From NCBI GenBank assembly GCA_965245735.1, contig CBDFAX010000002.1:1-64000 (forward strand): a DNA stretch of 64,000 nt, read 5' to 3'. Under the pieces are notes generated by a model, which ran no database searches, was not told where the DNA came from, and saw only the letters and a list, made by a program, of their open reading frames with translations. The translations under genes were made by a program, and so were the position numbers. This document shows, in pieces, positions 8,639-17,412 of this stretch (position 1 is the stretch's first letter; each line of letters starts with the position of its first letter). Source of the stretch: Abiotrophia sp965245735. GTDB taxonomy: Bacteria > Bacillota > Bacilli > Lactobacillales > Aerococcaceae.

Positions 8639-9271
8639 TTAGCGTTTGTCGAAGAGCAAGAGCGCTTCACGAATCTCATCGCGAATCTCCGACATCTCTT
8701 CGTCCAGGCGAAAGGCTGCCTCGGAGGCGCGCTCTAGCCGTTCTAAGATTTCTTGTGGGTATTCACCTTGGTATTTGTAGTTGAGCGAGTGCTCAATAGT
8801 TGCCCAGAAGTTCATGGCCAAGGTCCGAATCTGAACCTCAACAATGAGTTGCTTGACTTCGCCGGAAGCTAGCTGGACAGGATACTCCAAAACCATATGA
8901 TAGGAGCGATAACCGCTCGGCTTACGGTTTTGAATATAATCGCGAATTAAGAGTACTTTGAAGTCCTGACGATTCTTCAAAATATTGGCCACTTCATAGA
9001 TATCTTCTACGAACTGACACATGATCCGAACACCGGCAATATCCTGTACCCCTACTAGAAAATCTTCTGGCGCAATCTTGCGAACTTCCATTTTCTCTAA
9101 GATACTCTCCCGCGTCTTAACCCGCCCCGTCACAAACTCGATAGGCGCCCGGCGATGCTCGATACGAAACTCCTTGCGCAGGTTTTTAAGTTTGAGCTTA
9201 AGCTCATCCACTGCCTGCTCATAGGGTGCCAAAAATAATTGCCAATCATCAATAAAATCATCCGCGATCAT
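8639..9271 (-). CDS. relQ: Small alarmone synthetase RelQ (GTP pyrophosphokinase)
   Basis: A protein of 210 residues. Start ATG 9271 lies 8 nt after AGGAGG; a GTG 9 nt upstream overlaps the ribosome site and is rejected. The RelA/SpoT synthetase domain spans about residues 40-165, with RVKTRESILEKM, DIAGVRIMCQF and YRSYHMVLEYP, and there is no hydrolase or TGS domain. The C-terminal helices mediate tetramer formation in the family. It makes (p)ppGpp from GTP/GDP and ATP. It is the first gene of the operon. Confidence 0.95.
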   Translation of the reverse strand: MIADDFIDDWQLFLAPYEQAVDELKLKLKNLRKEFRIEHRRAPIEFVTGRVKTRESILEKMEVRKIAPEDFLVGVQDIAGVRIMCQFVEDIYEVANILKNRQDFKVLLIRDYIQNRKPSGYRSYHMVLEYPVQLASGEVKQLIVEVQIRTLAMNFWATIEHSLNYKYQGEYPQEILERLERASEAAFRLDEEMSEIRDEIREALLLFDKR

Positions 9272-9369
9272 GCAACCCACCTCCTGATACTCACACCCTT
9301 CATTTTATCATATTTGAAGCCCCTTCGGCTACTAGAAACCTAAGCTAATATGCGACTAGATGCCATAGA

Positions 9370-9401
9370 AAAAGGAGCTAGCTCTCTCAAGCTAACTCCT
9401 T
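9370..9401 (-). terminator. Terminator of rlmA
   Basis: Minus strand reads an AAGGAGTTAGCT / AGCTAGCTCCTT stem with one wobble or mismatch, followed by a T run. It lies just beyond the rlmA stop. Confidence 0.75.
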
Positions 9402-9411
9402 AAGTAAATCC

Positions 9412-10305
9412 TTATTCCTTCCAACCTACTAAGACCGTCAGATCGAGTAGAAATTCATCTGGCAGAGACTCCACTAGTTGACTAGCCTGACTTGCATCTA
9501 GGTGCCAAGTCAAAGGTGTCATCGCCACTAAGTCAGCCTTGGCTTGGGCTTTGAGCAGGCGCCTTTCCTGCACTAGGTAAGCCTGATGTTGTCGGTAGTG
9601 GCTTTCAAAGACTTGTCGCGTTGCTTGGTTGTCGTAAGTTTGCTTGACAGTCTCTTGCCCTAAGGACCGCCGAATTTCTGCCAAATATCCGGCATTTGGA
9701 ATAACCTTAAAGACTCGCCCGCCCGGAGCCAGAACACGGTCAAACTCCTGATAGTTGGAGGGTGATAAGATGGACAGCAGGCCATCGATGGTCTGGTCGC
9801 CAATTGGTAACTGAGCTAGGTCCCCTACTAAATTAAGTTGTTGCCCATTAAAATCGGTAGCCAGTGCAATACCTGCCCGCGCCAAGTCCACACCAAGTCC
9901 AATTCGGTGCTTAGAATCTTGATCTAAGAGCCAGGCTAAGTGACTCCCTTCGCCCGAACCTGCATCTAGAATACGATAAGGTAAGTCTGATTGCCCTAAA
10001 CTGGCTTGATGGTCGCTTACTAATTGGTTGAGCAGTTCCTGCAAGGGAGCATAATAGGCAGATTCTTGAATAAACCGCCGTCTTGCTTGGAATAGCTGGC
10101 GGTCATAATGGTCATCGACCGACTTATTGCTCAAAAAATAGGTGCCTTGTTTATGGCTATCTACTCGGTGTCCCTGAGGACAAACCAAACTATAGCCCTC
10201 CAGGCTCAAAGCTTGATGGCAATGATGGCATTGTAGGCACAGATGCCCCAAATGCGCTTGGAGCCAGTCCTGGGTCCGGTCTTTCTTGCTTTTTAACTCC
10301 GTCAT
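9412..10305 (-). CDS. rlmA: 23S rRNA (guanine-N1)-methyltransferase, RlmA family
   Basis: A protein of 297 residues. ATG 10305 follows GGAAGGAG. An N-terminal zinc-binding region contains CLQCHHCHQAL and VCPQGH (four Cys/His ligands), followed by the phrase SHKQGTYFL, typical of RlmA. The SAM-binding motif I reads LDAGSGEGSHL near residue 118, with LLSILSPS as the motif IV region. Gram-positive relatives methylate a guanine of helix 35 of 23S rRNA, and some are linked to tylosin resistance; the exact base is inferred. Confidence 0.85.
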   Translation of the reverse strand: MTELKSKKDRTQDWLQAHLGHLCLQCHHCHQALSLEGYSLVCPQGHRVDSHKQGTYFLSNKSVDDHYDRQLFQARRRFIQESAYYAPLQELLNQLVSDHQASLGQSDLPYRILDAGSGEGSHLAWLLDQDSKHRIGLGVDLARAGIALATDFNGQQLNLVGDLAQLPIGDQTIDGLLSILSPSNYQEFDRVLAPGGRVFKVIPNAGYLAEIRRSLGQETVKQTYDNQATRQVFESHYRQHQAYLVQERRLLKAQAKADLVAMTPLTWHLDASQASQLVESLPDEFLLDLTVLVGWKE

Positions 10306-10394
10306 GATTGGCTCCTTCCGCACTTTACTATTGCATGATCGTCATTGGACATTATAGCCCTTATCCGCCGAATTTTCAATCGAGCTAGTCAATA

Positions 10395-10427
10395 ACAAGA
10401 AAGGTTGGCACCCCAAGGTCCCAACCT
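10395..10427 (-). terminator. Terminator of glmM operon
   Basis: AGGTTGG / CCAACCT stem on the minus strand followed by TTTCTTGTT, 11 bp past the glmM stop. Confidence 0.7.
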
Positions 10428-10437
10428 AATGCTTGAC

Positions 10438-11793
10438 TTATTCGATTCCGCGTTCAGCGCGAATGACATCGGCAATGGTATCCACATAGCGGGACACCTT
10501 CTCATCAGTTGAGGCTTCAGCCATAACCCGTAAGAGAGGCTCCGTCCCACTTGGACGAACCAAGATACGTCCGTCGCCATTCATTTCAGCTTCAACGGCT
10601 TCAATCACTGCCTTAACAGCTGGTTCATCCATAACCGTATGCTTGTCGCGTACGCGAATGTTCACTAGTTTTTGCGGGAAGATGGTCACTTGAGCTGCTA
10701 ATTCAGATAAAGACTTACCAGTTTCCTTCATTACAGCCAAGAGTTGCACGGCGCTTAAGAGGCCATCCCCAGTTGTATTCAAGTTAAGGAAGACAATGTG
10801 GCCAGATTGCTCGCCCCCAAGGACATAGCCACCTTCACGCATGGCTTCTACTACGTAACGGTCACCCACTTGAGCTTTCAGCGCGACCATGCCATGTTCT
10901 TCAATGGCCTTGTGGAAGCCAATGTTGGACATAACCGTCGATACGATGGTGTCTTTCTCTAGGCGACCTTTTGATTTAAGGTGTTGGCCACAGATGAACA
11001 TGATCTTGTCCCCGTCAACCAATTCACCATTCTCATCTACTGCAATCAGGCGGTCGCCATCCCCATCGAAGGCCAAACCAACCATGGCGCCTTTTTCTTT
11101 AACGAAGGCTTGCAGGCCTTCTGGATGAGTAGACCCTACACCATCATTAATGTTAATGCCGTTAGGACGGTCACCCATGGTGTAGAAGTCAGTTTCCAAA
11201 TCAGCGAAGAGTTGGTTAACCAGAGGTGCTGTTGCCCCGTTGGCTGCGTCGATACAGACACGAATACCTTCTAAATCGCCAGAAATAGTCGATTGCAAGA
11301 ATTGCAAGTACTTGATGGCCCCTTCTGGGAACTCATCAATGGTTCCAAGGCCGTCTGTACTTGGTCGTGGCAAGGTATCTTCTGGCGCATCAATTAAGGC
11401 TTCGATTTCTTCTTCCTGTTGATCAGAAAGTTTGAAACCGTCAGAACCGAAGAATTTAATCCCATTATCCAAAGCTGGGTTGTGGGAAGCAGAGATCATA
11501 ACCCCTGCTGCCGCATTCTGAGTGCGGGTCAGGTAGGCTACTGCTGGCGTCGAAATGACCCCTAATTGCATAACCTCAATCCCTACTGATAAAAGGCCGG
11601 CTACTAAAGCTTGTTCGAGTAATTGTCCAGAAATCCGGGTGTCGCGTGCCACCAAGACGCGTGGATGCGCCTGTTCAGGTGCATGTTGCATTAAAACGTA
11701 ACCCCCGCACCGGCCTAGTTTAAAGGCTAACTCCGGTGTTAATTCCGTATTAGCGACGCCGCGAACGCCGTCAGTTCCAAAGTATTTTCCCAT
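10438..11793 (-). CDS. glmM: Phosphoglucosamine mutase
   Basis: A protein of 451 residues, the usual length. It opens with GKYFGTDGVRGVAN. The phosphoserine loop ISASHNP lies at residues 100-106 (active Ser103), the metal-binding loop DGDGDR near 241 and the phosphate-binding RPSGTEPLLRVM near the C-terminus. It converts glucosamine-6-phosphate to glucosamine-1-phosphate for UDP-GlcNAc synthesis, the step before GlmU, whose gene is at 56330 in this window. It is third in the cdaA-cdaR-glmM operon. Confidence 0.97.
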   Translation of the reverse strand: MGKYFGTDGVRGVANTELTPELAFKLGRCGGYVLMQHAPEQAHPRVLVARDTRISGQLLEQALVAGLLSVGIEVMQLGVISTPAVAYLTRTQNAAAGVMISASHNPALDNGIKFFGSDGFKLSDQQEEEIEALIDAPEDTLPRPSTDGLGTIDEFPEGAIKYLQFLQSTISGDLEGIRVCIDAANGATAPLVNQLFADLETDFYTMGDRPNGININDGVGSTHPEGLQAFVKEKGAMVGLAFDGDGDRLIAVDENGELVDGDKIMFICGQHLKSKGRLEKDTIVSTVMSNIGFHKAIEEHGMVALKAQVGDRYVVEAMREGGYVLGGEQSGHIVFLNLNTTGDGLLSAVQLLAVMKETGKSLSELAAQVTIFPQKLVNIRVRDKHTVMDEPAVKAVIEAVEAEMNGDGRILVRPSGTEPLLRVMAEASTDEKVSRYVDTIADVIRAERGIE

Positions 11794-11841
11794 TATGTTT
11801 ATGTTCTCCTTCTTATCAACTAATCTAAGGATGTCTTAAAC

Positions 11842-12972
11842 TTATTCGACATCTTGGCCGCCAGGATTGGCGTTATTTTCTTCTGTCACACCTGGGTTGG
11901 CATTGCCACCATTTTGATTGGGGGTTGTTGGGGCTTCTTCCACCGCACTGCTGGAACTAGCGGCAGGTGTGCTACTGGTCGTATCACTGGTATCCGTTGT
12001 GATTGGGGTGACCGTCACAGCAACTGAAACGGGACCTGAGAGATTGGCGGTGACACCCTCTGGCAGTTCTAACTGGCCCTTGAGGGTGGCACTAGAGGTC
12101 AGGTTGCTGACGTCTACATTGACCTTAATATTACGGATGTTTTCTAATACTGAAGCCGATCCTTGAAGGGCAATTTGACTAGCATCAACCAATTGATATT
12201 GGTAACGATAGCTATTGGATTCGCCTTGCGCGGCCACCACTAAGTTAACCGTCTTACGCTGTTGGGCGTTAAGCTCCACATGTGCTTCTACTTCGCTAAC
12301 ATTGGCATTAACATCCAAGAGTTTGTTGTCAGCATCCACTACCTGGAGTTTGAACTTACCGGTAAAGGTCCGGTTGTGAGCCGTCGCATTGCTGATGCGG
12401 ACGTAGGCACGTTTCACCTTATTGATGTTTTCCTCGTTGCCCGTTAACTCAACTTGACTTGGGTTGAGCGTCACATTTCCAACTTCCATACCAGAGGCAA
12501 TGGTCCCTTCTTCGATTTCGTATTCTACTGGTACAGTCACGGTCTTACGTCTTGCGACCTGGACGACTACCCGCGATGGGTTAATCTGATATTTAACACT
12601 ATCTGGCAAGCCAGGAATTTCTAATTTGAGGGTCTGTTGCCCTGTCTCAATACCAGTTAGATCTTCGGTTTGGACAACCAAATTGCCACTGGCTAACGAA
12701 GAGACGATATTCTTAGGACCCGTTAGGGTAACGGTCACAGTTTCTTGCAGTTGGCTGACGAAAATGTCGTCGTCGTGCTTACCTAATTTAACTGGCACAT
12801 TAGAGATGGTTTCGGTTGTATCCACACTGACTACTTGCTGCAAATTAGATAGGCTAGTCACTGAGGGGCTACTTGCCTGTACCATACCATAGAGGAAGAC
12901 CGCAAAAACTAGAGAAGCAATCCGCAAGAACCATTTATTGTCGTACCAACGACTATTCCAAAACTTCTTCAT
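11842..12972 (-). CDS. cdaR: YbbR-domain protein CdaR, regulator of diadenylate cyclase
   Basis: A protein of 376 residues. A single N-terminal membrane segment (about residues 13-33) is followed by repeated YbbR domains outside the membrane, and then by a Ser/Thr/Pro/Asn-rich, low-complexity acidic tail from about residue 325. CdaR binds CdaA and modulates c-di-AMP synthesis in Bacillus, Listeria and relatives. Its start overlaps the cdaA stop by 4 bp (ATGA type), so translation is coupled. Confidence 0.93.
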   Translation of the reverse strand: MKKFWNSRWYDNKWFLRIASLVFAVFLYGMVQASSPSVTSLSNLQQVVSVDTTETISNVPVKLGKHDDDIFVSQLQETVTVTLTGPKNIVSSLASGNLVVQTEDLTGIETGQQTLKLEIPGLPDSVKYQINPSRVVVQVARRKTVTVPVEYEIEEGTIASGMEVGNVTLNPSQVELTGNEENINKVKRAYVRISNATAHNRTFTGKFKLQVVDADNKLLDVNANVSEVEAHVELNAQQRKTVNLVVAAQGESNSYRYQYQLVDASQIALQGSASVLENIRNIKVNVDVSNLTSSATLKGQLELPEGVTANLSGPVSVAVTVTPITTDTSDTTSSTPAASSSSAVEEAPTTPNQNGGNANPGVTEENNANPGGQDVE

Positions 12973-13832
12973 GCGGCACCACCTTTCTGCTTGTTAAAGA
13001 ATGACAAGAGATCATTAACCAGGCGGTTACGACTAGACTCAGCATTATCGCCTTGGTCGTCTCTACTTAAGTAACGTTTTAGGAGTTCCTTGAGCTCCTT
13101 AGGGTCTACATCCCGGTGCAAATGGTCTCTCATAGCTAAGCTGACCCCGCCTGTCTCTTCTGAGACAATCAAGGTGACCGCGTCTGTGACTTCTGATAGA
13201 CCAATCGCTGCCCGATGGCGTGTCCCTAATTCCTTAGGAATGGCCTGACTACCAGACAAAGGTAGATAGCAGGCAGCTGCTGCCACGCGATGGCCCGCGA
13301 TAATAACGGCCCCATCATGGAGTGGCGTATTGGGGATGAAGATATTGACTAAGAGCTGATGGGAAATAGCTGAATCCATGGGAATGCCCGTTTGGATGTA
13401 TTCATTCAGGCTATTTTCTCGTTCGATGGAAATCAGCGCCCCGATTTTACGACGGGACATGTACCAAATACTCTTGTCTAAGTCTTGAATCAAACGAGCA
13501 GTTGGATCATGCTCTAATCCCTTGCGCGAGCGAGAGCTGACGGTTCGCCCGATAGATTCTAGGGCACGGCGCAATTCTGGTTGGAAGAGGATGACCACGG
13601 CCACCACACCCCAAGAAATAACTTGTTGCAGCAACCAATCGATGGTCTGCAGGCCTACAACCGAGGCAATAAATTTAGCGGCTAAGATTATGCCTACCCC
13701 TTTTAATAAGTTCATTGCCCGTGTATTACGTGCATAGAGTAAGACACGATAGATAATGTACCAGACTATGGCAATATCCAGGAGTCGAACTAAAGGCTTA
13801 TCCACTAAGAATTGATGAAACCAATCCAACAT
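12969..13832 (-). CDS. cdaA: Membrane-bound diadenylate cyclase CdaA
   Basis: A protein of 287 residues. Three hydrophobic segments occupy about residues 10-80, followed by the DAC (DisA_N) domain with the catalytic motifs LHDGAVII near 174 and GTRHRAAIG near 205. It condenses two ATP into cyclic di-AMP, which governs osmotic balance and wall homeostasis. It is first in the cdaA-cdaR-glmM operon, transcribed from an extended -10 promoter at about 13864. The C-terminal tail is charged. Confidence 0.97.
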   Translation of the reverse strand: MLDWFHQFLVDKPLVRLLDIAIVWYIIYRVLLYARNTRAMNLLKGVGIILAAKFIASVVGLQTIDWLLQQVISWGVVAVVILFQPELRRALESIGRTVSSRSRKGLEHDPTARLIQDLDKSIWYMSRRKIGALISIERENSLNEYIQTGIPMDSAISHQLLVNIFIPNTPLHDGAVIIAGHRVAAAACYLPLSGSQAIPKELGTRHRAAIGLSEVTDAVTLIVSEETGGVSLAMRDHLHRDVDPKELKELLKRYLSRDDQGDNAESSRNRLVNDLLSFFNKQKGGAA

Positions 13833-13863
13833 CTTCTCCTCACCTTTCTCTTGTATTCGACTT

Positions 13864-13869
13864 ATTATA
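13864..13869 (-). promoter_or_regulatory. Extended -10 promoter of cdaA-cdaR-glmM
   Basis: Minus strand reads TGGTATAAT (TGnTATAAT) 32 bp before the cdaA start. No good -35 is visible, which is usual for extended -10 promoters. Confidence 0.6.
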
Positions 13870-13968
13870 CCATAATTTAGCTAGGGGAAGGAAATATTTG
13901 TACAGTGAACTTTTCACCTTACTTTTGACTGTCTCTGTGACTGAGCTAGTGACCTTCCTTAGGCAGAC

Positions 13969-13996
13969 AAAAAGACCGGCCGCAGCCGATCCTTTT
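13969..13996 (-). terminator. Terminator of the sugar transferase gene
   Basis: A GATCGGC / GCCGGTC stem followed by a run of T on the minus strand, just past the stop at 14008. Confidence 0.7.
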
Positions 13997-14007
13997 CTAG
14001 TACTATT

Positions 14008-15411
14008 TTAGCGTGCCCCTTTGCCTAGGAGGACGATTCTAACGGTCTTCAAGAGAATTTTGAAGTCTAGCCACAAGGACCAGTTATCAATGTATTCGGC
14101 ATCCAATTGGACCACTTCTTCAAAGTCCGTAATATCACTACGTCCGCTTACCTGCCAGAGCCCAGTTATACCAGGCCGTAACTTGAGTCGCTTCTTATGG
14201 CCAGCAGAATAGGCCTTGAACTCACTCTCGGTTGGTGGCCGGGTACCGATTAGACTCATGTCACCAATCAGAACATTGTAGAACTGTGGCAACTCGTCTA
14301 GACTAGTCCGGCGAATAAAGCGACCGATTTTGGTAATACGTGGGTCATCTTCTAATTTAAACATGAGGCCCTTCATCTGATTGTATTGTTCTAATTCCTT
14401 CTTGCGCTCTTCAGCGTCAGCGTACATGGAACGGAACTTATAGAACTTGAAAACTCGTCCATTACGGCCTACACGATTTTGAGCGAAGATAGCAGGACCC
14501 TTGGATTCTAACTTAATCAAAGGCACTAAGATTAGGCCAACTAAGAAGGTAATAACTAAGCCCACTAAGGCACCCAAGATATCAATAGCCCGCTTAATGG
14601 TCATCCATTTGTAGTCATAGAATTTAGTGGAGAAGGTCAAGACACTGTACTTACCTAGCTTACGAACTCGGCGGTCCGAATTAAGGGGAATCTCAAAGGC
14701 TGAGATGTTGAGACTGACCACAATCCCCATGGACTGGAAGAGCAAGAGGTAATCCGCAATTTGCTCATCAAAATCACGAGACAAATTGAGGAAGACCTCA
14801 TCGACCACATTCTGAGTCGCATAGGGTTCGAGCTCATCTACAGAAAGGATGAGCTTATCTTGGAAGATCTTAGGCAAGGCCAGTTCCTGTGGTTTATCTA
14901 AAAGCGCAATGGCACAAATCTGCCCACCCCAAGCTCTACTGGCTTCAAAGCGAGCCGCAATACGTTCTAGGCGATCCGATGTCGTCACCAAGAGTACCTT
15001 GCGCGAATATTTGAGGGTTGGATAGAGGTGTTGGTAATAATATTTAATCGAGGAATGAACGGCATAAACCAAAATCCCATTTAGCGTCACGAAAACCAAG
15101 GACGCCGTCCGAGCAATATAGAAGTGGTTCTTAGACATAAAGACCATCATGGTAATGCCGACAAGGAAATAGATAGAATAAATAATAACTGACTTGAGTT
15201 GTTCCAAGTAGCCGCGGTCAAACAAAGAATTAAATTGATTGGACACATAGAAGGCTGCTATATGAATAAGTAGAAGCGTATTGACATCGTCCATATCCAT
15301 GTGGAGTCGTGGTGAGCGGCTGGTGGTTAAGAGTAGGCCGACTAAGATGACACCCATCAAGTCAACCATACAAATTAAGAATTTTTTCAAATCACGATCT
15401 TTCGTGGTCAC
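14008..15411 (-). CDS. Undecaprenyl-phosphate sugar phosphotransferase (CpsE/WcaJ-like)
   Basis: A protein of 467 residues. The N-terminal half has four to five membrane segments and a soluble Rossmann-like part. Near residue 270 a further membrane hairpin (IDILGALVGLVITFLVG) begins the bacterial sugar transferase domain, with KFYKFRSMYADAEERK, TKIGRFIRRTSLDELPQ and GLWQVSGRSDI. Such enzymes transfer a hexose-1-phosphate to undecaprenyl phosphate and start surface polysaccharide repeat units. It has its own extended -10 promoter (15466). The galU-LCP-dehydratase operon lies upstream. The sugar (glucose or galactose) is not set by sequence. Confidence 0.9.
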   Translation of the reverse strand: MTTKDRDLKKFLICMVDLMGVILVGLLLTTSRSPRLHMDMDDVNTLLLIHIAAFYVSNQFNSLFDRGYLEQLKSVIIYSIYFLVGITMMVFMSKNHFYIARTASLVFVTLNGILVYAVHSSIKYYYQHLYPTLKYSRKVLLVTTSDRLERIAARFEASRAWGGQICAIALLDKPQELALPKIFQDKLILSVDELEPYATQNVVDEVFLNLSRDFDEQIADYLLLFQSMGIVVSLNISAFEIPLNSDRRVRKLGKYSVLTFSTKFYDYKWMTIKRAIDILGALVGLVITFLVGLILVPLIKLESKGPAIFAQNRVGRNGRVFKFYKFRSMYADAEERKKELEQYNQMKGLMFKLEDDPRITKIGRFIRRTSLDELPQFYNVLIGDMSLIGTRPPTESEFKAYSAGHKKRLKLRPGITGLWQVSGRSDITDFEEVVQLDAEYIDNWSLWLDFKILLKTVRIVLLGKGAR

Positions 15412-15465
15412 TGTGGGGCGTCCTCCTTATAGAATTTGATAAATTCCTATTTATTGCATCACTTT

Positions 15466-15471
15466 ATTATA
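15466..15471 (-). promoter_or_regulatory. Extended -10 promoter of the sugar transferase gene
   Basis: Minus strand TGCTATAAT lies 55 bp before the start codon. The rest of the 15412-15671 interval is AT-rich and otherwise empty. Confidence 0.55.
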
Positions 15472-15631
15472 GCATCTGTCACCCAAAAATTCTATACTTC
15501 TCAAAATAAATTTTAGAAGCTAACCATCACTTTTATTTAAATGATAGAAGAATCTACTAGCAAATGCTTAGCAAACTTTTACTAGCTCTCGCTACTCTCA
15601 TACCTAGTCTTAAGGGCAAAACAAAGTAAAA

Positions 15632-15653
15632 GGCTAAGACCTAGGTCTTAGCC
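15632..15653. terminator. Terminator of the galU operon
   Basis: A perfect 22-bp palindrome (half-site GGCTAAGACCT) followed on the minus strand by TTTTAC, 19 bp past the galU stop. Confidence 0.75.
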
Positions 15654-15671
15654 TCCATATTATTCATTATT

Positions 15672-16559
15672 TTAGCGCAATGTTGTTGCTATATTTTTGA
15701 TATATCCCTTTAGCCCTTCAGCGGTTTCAGGGTGACTCAAGCCATACTCCACCATATAGCGCATGTAGCCCATTTTGTTGCCGACATCATGGCGGTTACC
15801 TTGACACTGAACAGCCAAGACACGTTGGGTCTGATTGAGTTTGTTAAGGGCATCTGTCAGCTGAACTTCATCTTCCTTACCCACAGGTAAGTCCTCCAAG
15901 AGTTCAAAGATTTCAGGTGGCAAGACATACCGTCCGGCAATGGCCATGTGACTCTTGAGCTCACTGGCTTTTGGCTTTTCCACCATATTGTTAATGTGAT
16001 GAACCGGTAAGCCCACTTGATTGTCGACCACTTTACCCAATTCGACAATCCCCATTTGCTCAGCTTCTTCATCAGAAACCTCCATAATGGCCACATTGGC
16101 CGTTTGAGTTTCTTGATAGAGATCCATGAGCTGACGTGTGACGGGTTGCTGCCCCGTCATAATGTTGTCACCTAACATGACCACAAAGGGCTCATCTGCC
16201 ACAAAGGCCTTAGCTGCTAAAATCGCATCTCCTAAGCCCTTTGGATAAGACTGGCGAACAAAGAAGAGATTAGCCTGGGTTGTGCCCTCCACTAGCTTAA
16301 GTAAGTCAGCCTTACCCTTTGAGCGAAGGTTGTCTTCCAATTCGATGTTGGAATCAAAGTGGTCCTCAATAGGACGTTTAGTTTTACCGGTAATAATCAA
16401 GATTTCCTCGATTCCAGACGCAATGGCCTCTTCCACAATAAACTGGACAATGGGCTTATCTACAATCGGAAGCATTTCCTTGGCGAAGGCTTTAGTGGCT
16501 GGCAAGAAGCCTGTTCCATAGCCGGCCGCCGGAATAACAGCTTTTCTAATTTTCTTCAT
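15672..16559 (-). CDS. galU: UTP-glucose-1-phosphate uridylyltransferase
   Basis: A protein of 295 residues, typical GalU length. The N-terminal nucleotide-binding motif PAAGYGTGFLPATKAFAKEM, the lysine of IVDKPIVQFIVEEA and the VMLGDNI metal-binding strand are present. It makes UDP-glucose for surface polysaccharide and glycolipid synthesis. It lies 10 bp after the LCP gene, in an operon dehydratase-LCP-galU. Note GTGFLPATK where most relatives have GTRFLPATK: Gly15 replaces the usual arginine of the pyrophosphorylase signature. Confidence 0.94.
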   Translation of the reverse strand: MKKIRKAVIPAAGYGTGFLPATKAFAKEMLPIVDKPIVQFIVEEAIASGIEEILIITGKTKRPIEDHFDSNIELEDNLRSKGKADLLKLVEGTTQANLFFVRQSYPKGLGDAILAAKAFVADEPFVVMLGDNIMTGQQPVTRQLMDLYQETQTANVAIMEVSDEEAEQMGIVELGKVVDNQVGLPVHHINNMVEKPKASELKSHMAIAGRYVLPPEIFELLEDLPVGKEDEVQLTDALNKLNQTQRVLAVQCQGNRHDVGNKMGYMRYMVEYGLSHPETAEGLKGYIKNIATTLR

Positions 16560-16569
16560 GAGATGTCTC

Positions 16570-17403
16570 CTATTCTTTCAAGTCAGACAGTAGGGTTGTG
16601 CGTAATTCAGCTAGAGAGGCTTGATCAGGGATATCGTAATAAATGCCATTAATGGTTTGTCCCTGCCCTTGTAATTGACCTAGTTCAAGTTGTAGGCCCG
16701 CTTGGCGATATTGATTGAAAAGCCCCATGAGTTGATCCAAGGACAAGTCAGTCGAGACAGAAGTCATAAGCGAGGCAACTTTCAAAGGATCTAACTTAAA
16801 AGAAGCATCTTGTGTCTTATGCATCAGGGCTTCTAGCACTTGTCGTTGACGGGCTTGGCGGGCATAGTCTCCACTTGAAGAGAAGCGATCTCGCACATAG
16901 TAGAGGGCTGTCCGGCCATCTAAATAAACCGGCGTGTCTTGGTAAAATTCATAGCCATCAATGGTAAAGGTTTCAGGTGGTACCACTTCTACACCGCCCA
17001 CCAAATCCACCAAATCTTCTAGCCCCTTCATATTAAGCGCTAGATAGTGTTGGATGGGGATACCTAGTAAATGCTCGACGGTTAGTTTGGATAACTCCGC
17101 ACCACCATAGGCATAGGCGTGGTTGAGCTTATCCATGCCCTCGTAGCCCTCAATATTGACATAGGTGTCTCGCGGTAGGCTAACGAGGCGTAGGGTTTTA
17201 TGGCTAGGGTTCAGAGTCATCACCATGATGGTATCGGAACGACCTTGTTCTGTCCGGCCCAATTCCCCCGTGTCAATTCCTAGAAAGAGGAAAGACATAG
17301 GCTCAGAATCTGGTGCCGCCTGAACTTGAGGCCCTTGCCAGAGACTGGCCACTAGGCCCAAGATGAGGATTAAAAGCAAATGCTGGAGTTTTGATTTCAT
17401 CAT
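16570..17403 (-). CDS. LytR-CpsA-Psr (LCP) family glycopolymer transferase
   Basis: A protein of 277 residues. Two adjacent ATG codons (17403, 17400) follow AGGAGG; the second has the better spacing. An N-terminal signal-anchor (about residues 8-28) leads to an extracellular LCP domain: LGIDTGE near 42, RSDTIMVM near 58, LVSLPRDTYV near 74 with the conserved Arg-Asp pair, and LNHAYAYGG near 93. The DRFSSSGDYARQARQRQV segment carries the conserved Asp/Arg that bind lipid pyrophosphate. LCP enzymes attach lipid-linked polysaccharides to peptidoglycan outside the cell, which suits its place among polysaccharide genes. Confidence 0.93.
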   Translation of the reverse strand: MMKSKLQHLLLILILGLVASLWQGPQVQAAPDSEPMSFLFLGIDTGELGRTEQGRSDTIMVMTLNPSHKTLRLVSLPRDTYVNIEGYEGMDKLNHAYAYGGAELSKLTVEHLLGIPIQHYLALNMKGLEDLVDLVGGVEVVPPETFTIDGYEFYQDTPVYLDGRTALYYVRDRFSSSGDYARQARQRQVLEALMHKTQDASFKLDPLKVASLMTSVSTDLSLDQLMGLFNQYRQAGLQLELGQLQGQGQTINGIYYDIPDQASLAELRTTLLSDLKE

Positions 17404-17412
17404 GGCTGCCTC

